From contig DAOUCP010000051.1 in assembly GCA_034432155.1 (NCBI GenBank), forward strand, positions 1 through 7,228: 7,228 bases of DNA, written 5' to 3'. The notes beneath the pieces were generated by a model, which was not told where the DNA came from, searched no databases, and saw nothing but the letters and a program-made list of their open reading frames with translations. The position numbers and the translations under genes were made by a program. This DNA comes from DAOUCP01 sp034432155 (GTDB lineage Bacteria; Chloroflexota; Anaerolineae; Epilineales; Epilineaceae). Shown here one piece after another: positions 7,101 through 7,228 of the stretch; positions within the stretch are counted from its first letter, which is position 1; the number at the start of each line of letters is the position of its first letter.

Positions 7101-7228
7101 TGAAACGTGCCCTCACGGTAGACCTCGACACGGCCGCGGCCACCGTCCAGGACGTAGACCGTGCCGTCAGAAGCGGCGGCGACGCCGGTCGGTGCGAGGA
7201 GATGGCCCGGCGGCGCGGGGGGGCGGGG
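4148..7228 (-). CDS. Large NHL beta-propeller protein with two von Willebrand A domains (5' partial)
   Basis: The frame is open from the window edge to a TAG at 4148-4150 (1026 residues seen; the true start lies outside). Residues 1-9 are proline-rich. Residues about 10-515 carry degenerate NHL/propeller blades such as VADTGNRRIQVF, VTDHLGGRV, ILDSGHRRVQIW and ISDGPGHRVLVY, enough for one large or two six-bladed propellers. After a linker, vWA domain 1 (about 565-736) has a full MIDAS: DRSGSM (571-576), Thr638 in NGGTDIG, and Asp668 in MSDGRP. A beta-sandwich-like stretch follows (about 741-828: ITDVVPLNMAYVEGSA, ELRWELAGI), resembling DUF11-type repeats. vWA domain 2 (about 850-1022) has DASSSM (859-864), Thr923 or Thr925, and Asp955 in LSDGQNN. 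Both MIDAS sites look able to bind a divalent metal. The architecture suggests a secreted or surface adhesion or binding protein, but no signal peptide is visible because the N-terminus is missing. The function is unknown. The 3' end overlaps the sulfurtransferase gene by 44 bp. Confidence 0.93.
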   Translation of the reverse strand, partial: PRPPAPPGHLLAPTGVAAASDGTVYVLDGGRGRVEVYREGTFHRTFGRRGAGPGELDRPQGIALAGDRLLVADTGNRRIQVFAPDGRLLAIWTDLGAPWGITLTSGGEIAVTDHLGGRVLLLDASGHVMRVIQPPAEAELQAPQAIAGLADGQLAILDSGHRRVQIWRADGSLAGLITSTTLLPQVGLAGAGSERLVVAELRTLYVYDTTTLRPVAASRAPVPGGFSAVAVAPSQDVTAVIWAAMRDDQLSGLRRYEGLELRLAAEDVRLPAPPLEFHGPQRIEVTGAAAFVLDSLPRVQRIALDGTVAEQSLVTEASEIAVAEDRMFVASGNVVRAFDGQAETWRWQAAPESWLSGLAYDPGADRLYVLDVARQALVAMAGSQPAVTIPLQTGSWGAYSDLAVGPPGVLALVNRGRREVELRTPDGAILARWPVRGVPLRVAFGPDGHGYVLTREGWVWRYGTDGQPDAWWDASSPLASGGGHGTLTDLAVAQDGRVLISDGPGHRVLVYAVDPAAGAAAPPTGSGCSHRPDKWADPSRLNLGQETTVTLKLLGQCQDEGKPADILLLLDRSGSMVGHKMAAARSAAIAFVHEMNFAVSRVGIVAFSSEAVMPIGLSSSPAAVVAAIVAIEPPNGGTDIGEALTLATAEMRQNGRPDSERIVVLMSDGRPEGDVLDAEAAAATAKALGIRIFSIGFGGDVDPELMRRIASTPDAYYFAPSASELSAVYGEIARRVTSDVTMRTAVITDVVPLNMAYVEGSARPPLTAIRGRELRWELAGIRSLVELRYRLRPLQTGHWPTNVVARARYVDGHDVAGELEFPLPYVTVAGPVLPAYVPFVANRSCLPGEATADVVLVMDASSSMRGDKLQAARAAAHTFVDGLRPPAHRAAVVSFHRQGQLLLGLTDDRAALHAAIDRLSVVTGTVMDEGLRLGLAELQARGRPSAVWATVLLSDGQNNAGREPVLARGEELRRAGVTVFTVAFGEDADLPLLRALAGDPERSFVALSAAELVRLFAALTHQVGCP

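Overview
This GC-rich window (about two thirds G+C) carries five protein-coding genes and no RNA genes, insertion sequences or CRISPR arrays that I can see. The high GC content, strong Shine-Dalgarno sites and a large NHL-propeller/double von Willebrand A protein with a short 'YVPF' tract before its second vWA domain suggest a member of the Chloroflexota. That assignment is an inference from style; no marker gene is present.

Layout. On the left, a minus-strand cluster reads right to left. It holds a pentapeptide-repeat protein (2426-2857), a small uncharacterised basic-tailed protein (2029-2349) and a CRTAC1-type FG-GAP/ASPIC-UnbV protein (3-2012, C-terminus cut by the window edge). All three starts are fixed by good Shine-Dalgarno sites. 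A good sigma70-type promoter (2382-2410) lies directly ahead of the small protein. The small protein and the CRTAC1 gene are 16 nt apart and probably one transcription unit. A 434-nt intergenic region (2858-3291) separates this cluster from a plus-strand two-domain sulfurtransferase (3292-4191, probable 3-mercaptopyruvate sulfurtransferase). The region contains an AT-rich island with -10-like elements on both strands and a stem-loop that pairs fully only in the leftward transcript. On the right, a minus-strand gene of at least 1026 codons (4148-7228, N-terminus cut) converges on the sulfurtransferase gene and overlaps its 3' end by 44 bp.

How the genes may work together. The CRTAC1-like and NHL-vWA proteins are both repeat-rich, metal-site-bearing architectures typical of secreted or cell-surface proteins. 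Each becomes proline-rich at the window edge. The sulfurtransferase and pentapeptide proteins look cytosolic and share only a divergent control region. Nothing in the sequence links the five into one pathway. The points most worth a second look are the face-to-face promoter island, the strand-asymmetric hairpin in the pentapeptide-gene leader, a 72-bp in-frame duplication in the CRTAC1 N-terminus, the 44-bp convergent overlap that supplies the sulfurtransferase tail, and the small unknown protein coupled to the CRTAC1 gene.
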